64,000 nt of DNA, taken from Granulicella sp. L60. Its GTDB lineage: Bacteria > Acidobacteriota > Terriglobia > Terriglobales > Acidobacteriaceae. Positions 52,613 to 61,625 of the stretch are shown piece by piece; the first letter of the stretch is position 1; every line of letters starts with the position of its first letter. The stretch is taken from the NCBI RefSeq assembly GCF_009765825.1, contig NZ_LMUR01000018.1:1678301-1742300 (forward strand), given 5' to 3'. The notes under the pieces were generated by a model. It had not been told where the DNA came from. It saw only the letters and a program-made list of their open reading frames with translations, and searched no databases. Position numbers and translations under genes: made by a program.

Positions 52613-54385
52613 GTGGTAAACCCCGATCAGATGCTATCTGCGAAACCGATGGAAGAGTGTTCTGAGAGTTTTTCCGCGGGAAGACGAAGTTTCGTCGCTG
52701 GCTTGGTGGGCGGAGCTTTAGCCGGTTCGGTCCTTGCCCCGCGAACGATGCTTGCAGAGTCTGAACAGGCTCCGTCGGCTGGTGGACGCGTGCGTCCTAC
52801 AGTTGTTGCATCCGACTCGGTGACGGTTGCTGAAACAGCTTCAGGGAAGATACGCGGGTTTGAACGAAAGGGCGTCTACGTCTTCAAAGGTATCCCGTAT
52901 GGGGCTTCTACTGCTGCTGAGAGGCGTTTTATGCCGCCTGCGAAGCCGGAGCCGTGGAGGGGGATTCGCAATGCATTGCAGTATGGCCCTGTCTGCCCTA
53001 TGCAGGACTCCGCACACGCGAATACCGACAGCAAAAATCTTGCGACTACGGATGAAGATGCATTTCTGCTTCATCGTGGCTCGGCCGTCATGGTGCCCGC
53101 CGAAGATTGCCTGCGTCTCAACATCTGGACTCCTGAGATCAACGGTTCTCACAGACGACCGGTGATGGTTTACATGCACGGCGGAGGATTTTCCATCGGA
53201 TGCGCACACGATCTTCTCTCCTATGAAGGAGAAAGTCTCGCGCGCAATCACGATGCTGTCGTCGTCAATCATAATCATCGCCTCAATGTTTATGGCTATC
53301 TCAACCTCGCGGGTCTAGGTGGAGAGCAGTATGCTTCATCCGCAAACGTCGGGATGCTCGACATCGTGGCAGTGCTCGAGTGGGTTCGCGATCATATCGC
53401 AACCTTTGGAGGAGATCCCGGAAACGTAACTATCTTCGGTCAGTCAGGTGGCGGCGGAAAGGTTGTGACCTTGATGGCAATGCCCGCGGCCAAGGGCTTG
53501 TTTCATCGTGCCATCGTGCAAAGCGGACCTTTTCTGAAGATGCTCTCGCCGGATTATTCTCACCAGGTGGCTGAGATGACGATCGCTGAGCTCGGCTTAT
53601 CCAAGCATCAGATAGACGCCCTCCATAAAATCTCCGTCGACCGACTCTCTGGAGCGGCGACTGAAGCGATGAAGAAAATGACCAAATCCGTTCCTTCCTT
53701 GCGGGGCACGTTTGGTGAAGATGGTTGGGCGCCCACGGTGGACGGCGGCGTCCTGCCGCATCATCCCTTCGATCCGGGCGCGCCCAGCCTATCTGCGAAT
53801 GTTCCGTTGCTCACTGGCTCTAATCTCAATGAGTTTGTTAGTGGGCTCGATCATCCGGACGCTCGTGCTATGACAATTGAAGAGGTGAGTCGTCTGCTCT
53901 CCGAATCATTTGGTAAGGATAGCGCAGCAATTATGGATGCATATCGCAGCGAATACCCGAAAGCTACGCCATTCGATCTCTACGCAGCGATCGCCGCGTC
54001 TCGATTTCGCATACCGGCATTTGCGCAGGCTGAAAGAAAAGCTGCTCAGGGAGCTGCACCCGCCTACGCTTATATTTACTGCTGGAGAACACCAGTTCTT
54101 GATGATCGCGTCGGCACATTTCACGGAAGTGAGATATCATTCGCCTTCGACAATGCAGAGCTCTGCGATCACTATAGTGCTGGCGCCCCGGATGCGATGC
54201 TACTCTCCCGGCAGATGGGTTCAGCATGGGTAAGTTTCGCACGCAGCGGAGATCCAAATCACAAAGGTATGCCGTATTGGCCTGCATATATCATAAAAGA
54301 TAAAGCCACAATGCTCTTCGATAAGCCTTGCCGGGTTCGTAATGACCCAGAGGGCAAAGGATTGATGTTGATCGCACGGTCCTGA
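52613..54385 (+). CDS. Exported type B carboxylesterase
   Basis: A 590-residue esterase of the PnbA/cholinesterase family. Twin-arginine signal: GRRSFVAGLVGGALAGSVLA (Arg 24-25). Catalytic parts: oxyanion loop MHGGGFSIGCAHD, nucleophile elbow GNVTIFGQSGGGGKV (Ser about 276; GQSGG instead of GESAG), acidic residue in TGSNLNEF, and His in GTFHGSEISFAFDN (about 503). It may remove ester groups from a carbohydrate used by this cluster. GTG start with GAGGG 5 bases upstream. Confidence 0.87.
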   Translation: MVNPDQMLSAKPMEECSESFSAGRRSFVAGLVGGALAGSVLAPRTMLAESEQAPSAGGRVRPTVVASDSVTVAETASGKIRGFERKGVYVFKGIPYGASTAAERRFMPPAKPEPWRGIRNALQYGPVCPMQDSAHANTDSKNLATTDEDAFLLHRGSAVMVPAEDCLRLNIWTPEINGSHRRPVMVYMHGGGFSIGCAHDLLSYEGESLARNHDAVVVNHNHRLNVYGYLNLAGLGGEQYASSANVGMLDIVAVLEWVRDHIATFGGDPGNVTIFGQSGGGGKVVTLMAMPAAKGLFHRAIVQSGPFLKMLSPDYSHQVAEMTIAELGLSKHQIDALHKISVDRLSGAATEAMKKMTKSVPSLRGTFGEDGWAPTVDGGVLPHHPFDPGAPSLSANVPLLTGSNLNEFVSGLDHPDARAMTIEEVSRLLSESFGKDSAAIMDAYRSEYPKATPFDLYAAIAASRFRIPAFAQAERKAAQGAAPAYAYIYCWRTPVLDDRVGTFHGSEISFAFDNAELCDHYSAGAPDAMLLSRQMGSAWVSFARSGDPNHKGMPYWPAYIIKDKATMLFDKPCRVRNDPEGKGLMLIARS

Positions 54386-54584
54386 ATGAAACAATGTGAA
54401 GATTCGAGCTGACAAACTTCTTCGATGTGTGTTGCCTGGAGCAAATCTCAATGCTGATCCGGCTATTTGGCTACGGTGCATCGCAGTCAATCTTTTGCAA
54501 AAGACGGCAAAAGATCTCGTAATCCAAGTCACTTGCGTTCACAGTATCAAAACCTAATAATCGGCAGCGAGGATTCTTGAGCTT

Positions 54585-57407
54585 ATGAGACGCAATCCAG
54601 ATTCTTTGATTGAACGCAGGGAATTTCTGAAGCTCGCTGCAACGGCTACGGTGTTGGGCCTGACACGCAATGTGTCCGCGGCATCTTCCCGGCGCATTTC
54701 CATAGTGGTCGATGCAGGTAATCCTGTCGCTAACAGCGGCCCTGTGATGAGAGCCGTAGGCCAACTCCGAAAAGAGTTGATCTCCAAAGGGATGACGTGC
54801 GAGACTGTGGCGTCTGGTGATCAGGTAGTCGGTTCGGCCTTGTGCGTTGTCGTTGCGGGCACTGATTCGCAGCTAGCTCCAACGCCTTCTTCTGGGGTTG
54901 TCCTCACGACTGCGGAGAGCGTTCGTTTTGTTCCGGGTAATGTGGGCCAGGTGCCCGCAATCTTTGTTTTAGCGATCGATGCGTTAGGCTTCGTCTATGG
55001 GCTACTTGAGCTTGCAGAGCGGGTCCAATTCAATGATGACCCTATGGCTGCGCTCCATTTCGCGGAGTCGATTGAGAATAGGCCTGCAAACGAGGTGCGT
55101 GGCGTCGGGCGCTATTTCTGCTGTGAGATCGAAGACAAGGTTTGGTATTACGACAAAGACTTCTGGCGTGGGTATTTGGATACGCTGGTCGCAAGCCGTT
55201 TCAACCGTTTCACCTTTGCCTACGGGCTCGAATATGATTTCCCAAGAGGGGTCACCGGGGACTACTTCCACTTTGCCTATCCATACCTGGTCGAAGTCCC
55301 TGGTTATCCGGATGTTCAAGTGCTTCAACTATTCTCTCCTGATGGCACAAGGCTCTCCAAACCTGTTCCGCTAAGCAAAGAAGAGCGGGACAGGAACTTT
55401 GATATGCTGCGATTCATCGCCGCCGAGACAGGTGCGCGGGGACTTCATTTTCAGTTAGGCATATGGACGCATGCTTTCCAATGGACCGACAGTCCGAATG
55501 CTTATCATCGCATCGAGGGTCTCACGCCTGAGACACATGCCGCATACTGTCGAGACGCCCTCGCAATTCTTCTCAAGGCGTGCCCGGAGATTCAAGGTCT
55601 GACTCTTCGCGTCCATGGTGAGAGCGGTATTCCTGAAGGAAGCTATCCTTTCTGGCAGACTCTTTTTGAGGCGATCTCCGGTTGTGGCCGCAAGGTAGAG
55701 ATCGATATGCATGCCAAAGGTGTCAACCAAATCATGATTGATATGGCCGCTGGCACAGGCATGCCGGTAAAGCTAGGAGCCAAATACTCCGCCGAACATC
55801 AGAGTCTTGGCTACAATCAGGCTGACATTCGCGCACTCGAGATACCGCACGCAAATTTAAGTGGCAATGACGTGAGTCTGTTCAGCGTAAGCGGAGGTGC
55901 AAGGCTCTTCACTCGTTATGGCTATGGCGACTTTCTCCATGAAGGCAGCAAGTACAAGTTGCTTTTCCGCTCGTGGCCCGGCACGCAGCGACATCTTCTT
56001 TGCGTCGATCCGGAGATGGCAGCTGGATACTCACGCACCTCCAGTTTCTGCGGTGCGACCGGACTCGATTTAATGGAACCTTTAACCTTCAAAGGACGCG
56101 AAGGTTCGGGTGCATCTGGGGGCCGTTGCGCCTATGTTGATAAGTTTCTCAATCCCAATTCGGACTGGAAAAAATATGAATACTACTACCGCGTGTGGGG
56201 ACGAAAACTTTACGATCCGGATACCGATCCCGAGACTTGGCGCAGATTTCTCAGAAGCGAGTTTGGGGCAGGCGCGGTCTCTGTCGAGATGGCGCTGGCA
56301 AATGCCAGTCGCATCCTTCCGTTGGTGACGTCGACTCATCTTTCCTCAGCGAGCAATCACGATCTGTGGGTGGAGATGCCAACCAGTATGCCGATCGTGG
56401 TTGGAAGCGAGCCATCTCCTTACGGAGATACCCCAGAACCTAAGTGTTTCGGAACGGTTAGTCCGCTCGATCCACAGCTATTTTCCACGGTGATTGAGCA
56501 CAGCCAGGACCTGCTTCTTGGACAGCCCAATCCTAAATATTCGCCGATTGAAGTAGCTCAATGGATTGAGGATTCCGTCGCTGCATCGAACCGGGCTTTG
56601 ATCAGTGCACGTGTGACGGTGAAGTCGAAAGCATCTCCTGCATTTCGAAGGATAGAAGAAGACGTTCTCATCCAAACAGGCGTTGGCAGCTTCTTCGCGG
56701 CGAAGTTGCGGAGCGCTGTTTTGTATGAGATCTATCTGCGGACGGGAAGTCCAGAGGCTGGCAGACTCGCTCTCGATCATTACAAAACGGCGCGGGCAGG
56801 ATGGGCAACCATGGCAGGTCGAGCCAACGGTGTTTACCTCTCGGATGTCTCCTACGGACGTATTCCCAAACGCCGCGGTCACTGGAGTGATCGGCTACCG
56901 GATATCGATACGGACATCGCCACGATGCAGGTGAAGCTGCAGTCTTCATCTGCTTCAGTGGACCCCGGGCAAGATGCAGGAGAGGCTATTCGTGCAGCGA
57001 CCGGTAAGCCTAACCGACTATCTGTTCGTTCTGCACACACACAGCCTACAAGCTTTTACCCTGGACAGGCTCTCCCGGTTTCTATCCAGGTGATGAGTTC
57101 GGGTTCAGCAAGTTCAGCTACTTCGGTCCGACTCTTCTACAGACACGTAAATCAGGCAGAGCGCTGGCTCTTCGTTGCGATGAAACGTGAGAATGGCGGC
57201 TTCACGGCCGCGATTCCAGGCGATTATACAAACTCCGATTACCCTTTGCAGTACTACTTCGAGCTGCGACATGAGAATGCGTCAGCGTGGTTCTGCCCAG
57301 CATTTAATTCGACTTTTTCGAATCAGCCATATTACGCAATTTCGAATAGGAGTGAAGTCGGTGGATTGTTGGGTCGCCTCGTTTTGAATGAGGAGCCGAA
57401 GGATTAG
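54585..57407 (+). CDS. Large Tat-exported glycoside-hydrolase-like protein, family not recognised
   Basis: A 940-residue protein with a Tat signal (ERREFLKLAATATVLGLT, residues 10-27). Residues about 40-160 resemble the small alpha/beta domain preceding the barrel in GH20, GH67 and GH84 enzymes (ending DALGFVYGLLELAERVQ). Residues about 165-480 look like a TIM barrel: VRGVGRYFCCEIEDKVWYYDKDFWRGYLDTLVASRFNRFTFAYGLEYDFPR, LHFQLGIWTHAF, GLTLRVHGESGI with a candidate catalytic Glu, and KVEIDMHAKGVNQIMIDMA. A helical region and a C-terminal beta domain follow. I cannot name the family or substrate. Adjacent to the carboxylesterase. Confidence 0.65.
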   Translation: MRRNPDSLIERREFLKLAATATVLGLTRNVSAASSRRISIVVDAGNPVANSGPVMRAVGQLRKELISKGMTCETVASGDQVVGSALCVVVAGTDSQLAPTPSSGVVLTTAESVRFVPGNVGQVPAIFVLAIDALGFVYGLLELAERVQFNDDPMAALHFAESIENRPANEVRGVGRYFCCEIEDKVWYYDKDFWRGYLDTLVASRFNRFTFAYGLEYDFPRGVTGDYFHFAYPYLVEVPGYPDVQVLQLFSPDGTRLSKPVPLSKEERDRNFDMLRFIAAETGARGLHFQLGIWTHAFQWTDSPNAYHRIEGLTPETHAAYCRDALAILLKACPEIQGLTLRVHGESGIPEGSYPFWQTLFEAISGCGRKVEIDMHAKGVNQIMIDMAAGTGMPVKLGAKYSAEHQSLGYNQADIRALEIPHANLSGNDVSLFSVSGGARLFTRYGYGDFLHEGSKYKLLFRSWPGTQRHLLCVDPEMAAGYSRTSSFCGATGLDLMEPLTFKGREGSGASGGRCAYVDKFLNPNSDWKKYEYYYRVWGRKLYDPDTDPETWRRFLRSEFGAGAVSVEMALANASRILPLVTSTHLSSASNHDLWVEMPTSMPIVVGSEPSPYGDTPEPKCFGTVSPLDPQLFSTVIEHSQDLLLGQPNPKYSPIEVAQWIEDSVAASNRALISARVTVKSKASPAFRRIEEDVLIQTGVGSFFAAKLRSAVLYEIYLRTGSPEAGRLALDHYKTARAGWATMAGRANGVYLSDVSYGRIPKRRGHWSDRLPDIDTDIATMQVKLQSSSASVDPGQDAGEAIRAATGKPNRLSVRSAHTQPTSFYPGQALPVSIQVMSSGSASSATSVRLFYRHVNQAERWLFVAMKRENGGFTAAIPGDYTNSDYPLQYYFELRHENASAWFCPAFNSTFSNQPYYAISNRSEVGGLLGRLVLNEEPKD

Positions 57408-57500
57408 AAGCTTCTTAGATATCTCCTAAGTTGTGGAGTTGGGTTGGTCCTCTGGTTGCAAATGGCTAAGTGGATATTACGGATCGTCTGAGGAGTGCAT

Positions 57501-59030
57501 GTGCTGCAGAGAATCGATTCTGAGGTTCGATCGAAGGAGGCAGAGGGAGGACAGACACTCGATCCGAACGACTGGCGAGGTCTTCGGGCGCAGGCGCATT
57601 ACATGATGGACGACATGCTGGACTATCTGGAACATATTCGGGAGCGGCCAGTATGGCAGCCGATTCCGGCGGAGGTTCGTGCGCGATTTCATGCAGCTCT
57701 TCCTTCTTTACCTACACAGCTTGCCGCGGCTCATGAAGAGTTTATGCGCGAGGTGTTGCCATATGCGGGAGGAAATGTTCATCCCGGATTCATGGGGTGG
57801 GTGCAAGGCGGGGGGACTCCTGTAGGCATGCTGGCGGAGATGCTGGCGGCGGGTCTGAATGCGAACCTGGGTGGACGCGATCATATGCCGATCGAGGTGG
57901 AGCAACAGATCGTTCGCTGGATGCGTGAGATATTCGGCTTTCCGGAGAGTGCGAGTGGGCTGTTCGTAACGGGGACTTCGATGGCGAACCTGATTGCGAC
58001 GGTAATTGCGCGCGATGTTGCGCTTGGCTTCGAGGCGCGCGTGCGTGGTATTGTTGCGAGCGGGAAGAGGCTGACGGCGTATGCTTCTAACGCTGCGCAC
58101 GGGTGTGTTACGAGGGCGATGGATATCTCAGGCATTGGGAGCGATGCGTTGCGGCTGATTACGACGGATGGGCGCGGCAGGATCGATCTCGACTTACTCG
58201 AAGAGACTATCGAACAGGATCGCCGCGCGGGCTTTGCTCCCTTCCTGGTGGTAGGAACTGCCGGTACGACGGACACTGGTGCGATCGACAATCTGGATGA
58301 GCTTGCCGAGATATGTGCGCGCCAAAAGATCTGGTTTCACGTGGATGGCGCGTACGGTGCGCTGGCAATGCTCGCACCAGAGTTGGCACCTCGATTGAAG
58401 GGATTGGGGAGAGCGGATTCGCTGGCATTCGATTTTCATAAGTGGGGGCAGGTTCCTTACGATGCGGGTTTTCTTTTGGTGCGGGATGGGGTGGTCCATC
58501 GTAAGGCGTTCGCTGCTTCGGCGGCGTATCTGCAGCGGGAGCAGCGCGGGATTTCCGGAGGCTCTTCGTGGCCCTGCGACTATGGGCCGGATCTGTCGCG
58601 CGGTTTTCATGCTCTGAAGACGTGGTTCACGCTTAAGGTCTATGGCACGGAGGCGCTGGGGAAGACCATTGCCGGGACTTGTGAGTTGGCGCGCTATTTG
58701 GAAGAGCGGATCGCAGAGACAACGGAGATTGAACTGATGGCCGCAGTCGAACTGAACATCGTCTGCTTCCGATATCGCTCTGCGTTTTTTGTGGAGATCA
58801 GGGAGATTGAATCGGACCATATTAACCGCGAGATTGTGATTGAGCTTCAGGAGTCAGGAAGTGTCGCACCGTCGTCGACGATTTTGCGGGGGCGATTCTG
58901 CATTCGGGCTGCGATCGTAAATCATCGCACCACTCGTGCGGAGATCGAGATGTTGATTGAACAGACGCTCGCGCTCGGTCGTGCTCTTGAGAGTAACTAT
59001 GTGTCGTGCCTGAAGACTGAATTGAACTAA
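57501..59030 (+). CDS. PLP-dependent group II amino-acid decarboxylase
   Basis: A 509-residue enzyme of the aromatic-L-amino-acid/tryptophan decarboxylase type: HPGFMGWVQGGGTPVGMLAEMLAAGLNANLGGRDHMPIEVEQQIVRWMREIFGFPESASGLFVTGTSMANLIA, WFHVDGAYGALAML (Asp/Ala PLP contact) and the Schiff-base lysine in LAFDFHKWGQVPYDAGFLLVRD (about 314). It should release CO2 from an aromatic or other amino acid to give an amine; the substrate is not evident. GTG at 57501 is taken because GGAG stands 6 bases upstream; GTG 57495 is also in frame. It is followed after 14 bp by the ATP-grasp gene. Confidence 0.88.
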   Translation: MLQRIDSEVRSKEAEGGQTLDPNDWRGLRAQAHYMMDDMLDYLEHIRERPVWQPIPAEVRARFHAALPSLPTQLAAAHEEFMREVLPYAGGNVHPGFMGWVQGGGTPVGMLAEMLAAGLNANLGGRDHMPIEVEQQIVRWMREIFGFPESASGLFVTGTSMANLIATVIARDVALGFEARVRGIVASGKRLTAYASNAAHGCVTRAMDISGIGSDALRLITTDGRGRIDLDLLEETIEQDRRAGFAPFLVVGTAGTTDTGAIDNLDELAEICARQKIWFHVDGAYGALAMLAPELAPRLKGLGRADSLAFDFHKWGQVPYDAGFLLVRDGVVHRKAFAASAAYLQREQRGISGGSSWPCDYGPDLSRGFHALKTWFTLKVYGTEALGKTIAGTCELARYLEERIAETTEIELMAAVELNIVCFRYRSAFFVEIREIESDHINREIVIELQESGSVAPSSTILRGRFCIRAAIVNHRTTRAEIEMLIEQTLALGRALESNYVSCLKTELN

Positions 59031-59044
59031 GTGAGGGAGTAACG

Positions 59045-60550
59045 ATGCAGCAACGGTGTTCGACATATGGTAACGAGTCGGCAGGAGGATATTTGCGATC
59101 TGGATTGTGGGCCGCGCCTGCTTTGTTGCAAGATGGCAGGCTAATGGAGCAAGAGGGACGAGTCGAGGAAGCGAAGGTAATTTATTTGGCGCTACTGCAG
59201 GATGAGCCCGCGCATCGTGAGGCACTCAACGATCTCGGCAATCTCTTGTTCGCGCAGGGAAAGAACGCGGCGGCTCGTCCATATTATGAGGCGGCGGTAG
59301 CGTCTCATCCTAAGGATCCGATGAGTTTGGTGAACCTGGGAAATCTTCTGATGAAGCTAAGGGAGCTGACGAAGGCTCGAAAGCTATTTGAAGGTGCTCT
59401 CGATGTTGATCCTCATTACAGGCCTGCACATGCGGGAATGTCATTCGCATTGTCAGACCTCGGGGACTCGGAGGTAGCCGCGGAACATCGCCGCATCGCA
59501 TTTCAAGATCACTGTGTTGTTTCAGCTCCTTATCGTGGAGCTCAGCCGCCGATTACAGTTCTGGAACTGGTCTCGACGATTGGTGGCAATATCCGGACGC
59601 AGGAGTTTCTGAGCGACCGGATCTTTAAACGATTTCTGGTGGCTACGGAGTTCTATCACCCTGGGACGGTGCTGCCTCCGCATGATCTGGTCGTCAATGC
59701 GATTGGAGATGTTGATGTCGCAGACGACGCGTTAGCGGTGGCAGAGTCCATGATGGGGCGTACGGGTGCTCCTGTGATCAACCATCCCACGGCGGTGCGG
59801 GCAACGAGTCGTTGCGCTATCGCAGAGCGTCTTGCGGGGGTGGCGAATGTAGTTACGCCGAAAACCGTTTTGCTGTCGCGCGATTTGCTGGAGGCCGAGG
59901 ATGCTGAGGCGGTGCTCTCAGACCGCGGCTTCGAATTTCCTATGTTGCTGCGAAGCCCGGGCTTTCATGGGGGTGAGCATTTTGTGAAGGTCGAGGCGGG
60001 AGCTCAACTTAGGACTGCACTGGCGGATCTGCCGGGGCAGCAGTTGCTGGTGATTCAATATCTTGATGCGAGGCGGCGCGACGGAAAGATCAGGAAGTAC
60101 AGGGTGATGATGGTGGATGGAAGGATATATCCGCTGCACGTGGCTGTTTCGTGGAACTGGAAGATTCATTACTTCAGCGCGGAGATGGCGGACCATGCGG
60201 TACATCGTGCTGAAGATGCCGCGTTCCTTGGTGATATGGCAGGAGCGCTCGGGCCTCGAGCTACGGTCGCGCTGGAAGAGATACAGGCCACGCTTGGGCT
60301 GGACTATGGAGGGATCGACTTTGGCTTGAATGAAGATGGTGAGGTCCTGCTCTTCGAGGCGAATGCGACGATGGCTGTGGTCGTGCCCGATAAAGGAGAG
60401 CAGTGGGAGTATCGTCGCGGCCCCGTAGAGACGATTTACAAAGCTGTCTGGATGATGTTGATGTCGCGAGGACGCAAAGTCAGGGAAGAGATCTGGCGCG
60501 ATTCAAATCCAACCGCCATCGATGACGAAGCTTTGATTGGTAATGCCTGA
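59045..60550 (+). CDS. TPR protein with C-terminal ATP-grasp-like ligase domain
   Basis: A 501-residue protein. Residues about 25-155 form tetratricopeptide repeats (AKVIYLALLQDEPAHREALNDLGNLLFAQGKNAAARPYYEAAVASHPKDPMSLVNLGNLLMKLRELTKARKLFEGALDVDP). Residues about 175-490 resemble an ATP-grasp fold: FEFPMLLRSPGFHGGEHFVKV (nucleotide grip), QLLVIQYLDARRRDGKIRKYRVMMVDGRIYPLHVAVSWNWKIHYF, and LGLDYGGIDFGLNEDGEVLLFEANATM with the Asp/Glu/Asn metal ligands. Such ligases join carboxylates to amines. With the decarboxylase just upstream, the amine made there is a plausible substrate. Its last 48 bases overlap the 3' end of the opposing SDR gene. Confidence 0.82.
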   Translation: MQQRCSTYGNESAGGYLRSGLWAAPALLQDGRLMEQEGRVEEAKVIYLALLQDEPAHREALNDLGNLLFAQGKNAAARPYYEAAVASHPKDPMSLVNLGNLLMKLRELTKARKLFEGALDVDPHYRPAHAGMSFALSDLGDSEVAAEHRRIAFQDHCVVSAPYRGAQPPITVLELVSTIGGNIRTQEFLSDRIFKRFLVATEFYHPGTVLPPHDLVVNAIGDVDVADDALAVAESMMGRTGAPVINHPTAVRATSRCAIAERLAGVANVVTPKTVLLSRDLLEAEDAEAVLSDRGFEFPMLLRSPGFHGGEHFVKVEAGAQLRTALADLPGQQLLVIQYLDARRRDGKIRKYRVMMVDGRIYPLHVAVSWNWKIHYFSAEMADHAVHRAEDAAFLGDMAGALGPRATVALEEIQATLGLDYGGIDFGLNEDGEVLLFEANATMAVVVPDKGEQWEYRRGPVETIYKAVWMMLMSRGRKVREEIWRDSNPTAIDDEALIGNA

Positions 60551-61276
60551 ACTGTCCTCTGCAGCGAGAAAGAGGACAAGTCGTGCAACCTCGTCGGGAA
60601 GGATCATTCGCTTCAACGCCTGGCTCGACAGGATCTCGGCCTTATAGGCTTCGGTGTGCCAGAGTTGTTTCTGTCGTTCGGTTTGGATAGCGCCGGGCAT
60701 AACGCAGTTCACCCTAATATTGTGTTGTCCTAACTCGTGGGCGAGTGTGCGAGTCAAACCGACGATAGCGGCCTTCGCGGTTACGTATACAGGCAGGCCA
60801 GTAGACGGAATGGCCCAGCTGATGGAACTCATATTGATAATGGAGCCGCGGCCTGCACTTTTCATGGATGGGACGGCGGCCTGAGCCATAAAAAAATGAT
60901 GCTTCAGGTTGACGGCCATCGCGTTGTCCCAGTACTTGGAGGTCACCTCGCCGAATGTGTGTCGAGAGTCGTTGCCAGCGTTGTTGATAAGTACGTCGAT
61001 TGCACCAAGCTGGCCGATGATAGCTTCGACCGTTGCCGTCATAACTGCTACGTCCGTAATATCGCAGTGGTGGTAGATGGGGAGGGTCGCGTCAGTCGAT
61101 GCGACTTTGCTGATCAGGACGCCGGCTGCTGCGTCGTCAATGTCTAGAAAGGCGACCTTCGCATGTTGCATCGCAAATGCTTCAACGATGGATGCGCCAA
61201 TACCGCTTGCGCCTCCAGTCACTATGATGACGCGATTGCGAAGACTCGGATACGATGCTTCGTTTTCGATGCCCAA
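60503..61276 (-). CDS. Short-chain dehydrogenase/reductase 3
   Basis: A 257-residue classical SDR: VTGGASGIGASIVEAFA, VLINNAGNDSRHTFGEVTSKYWD, IINMSSISWAIPSTGLPVYVTAKAAIVGLTRTLAHELG with Ser-Tyr-Lys, and C-terminal GITNQSFVIDGGWI. Asp after strand 2 (AFLDIDD) suggests NAD use. The start is TTG, with GGGAG 8 bases upstream. The 3' end overlaps the ATP-grasp gene on the other strand by 48 bp. Related to the SDR pair at 42425-44023 but not identical. Confidence 0.88.
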   Translation of the reverse strand: MGIENEASYPSLRNRVIIVTGGASGIGASIVEAFAMQHAKVAFLDIDDAAAGVLISKVASTDATLPIYHHCDITDVAVMTATVEAIIGQLGAIDVLINNAGNDSRHTFGEVTSKYWDNAMAVNLKHHFFMAQAAVPSMKSAGRGSIINMSSISWAIPSTGLPVYVTAKAAIVGLTRTLAHELGQHNIRVNCVMPGAIQTERQKQLWHTEAYKAEILSSQALKRMILPDEVARLVLFLAAEDSSGITNQSFVIDGGWI

Positions 61277-61625
61277 CGTTTCACTCCCTTATGAAGCTCT
61301 TAGCCATCGGTTAACTATTGATCGGGCTGGCGGGCTCAAGCAGCAGCCCTCGAAAGGCGATTGCGAATCTTCAGTACACCGCTTTTGACGCTCAAGGATG
61401 TGCAAAATATACATTTGCTCATGCGTTTCAGACAACGGGCTTCGTCTTATGTTTGAGGCTGATGCGGTAGACTGGAGGTACTGTCGGGCGGTCTTCGCAC
61501 GGATTTGTTCGTGGAGAGTACTGTGTCCGATGGAAGCCGTAACTGATATTGATAGGATGCTAAGAAATTTATACCGCATCGCACGTTGAGAGTGTCAAAC
61601 GCCCGCATCAAATGTAAGAAGCTCT
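61277..61625. other. Intergenic region upstream of the beta-helix gene
   Basis: About 350 bp without a supported gene. A weak promoter-like pair TTGATA (61549-61554) / TATACC (61570-61575), with a short 15-bp spacer, lies about 50 bp before the next start codon. Nothing else is recognised. Confidence 0.4.
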
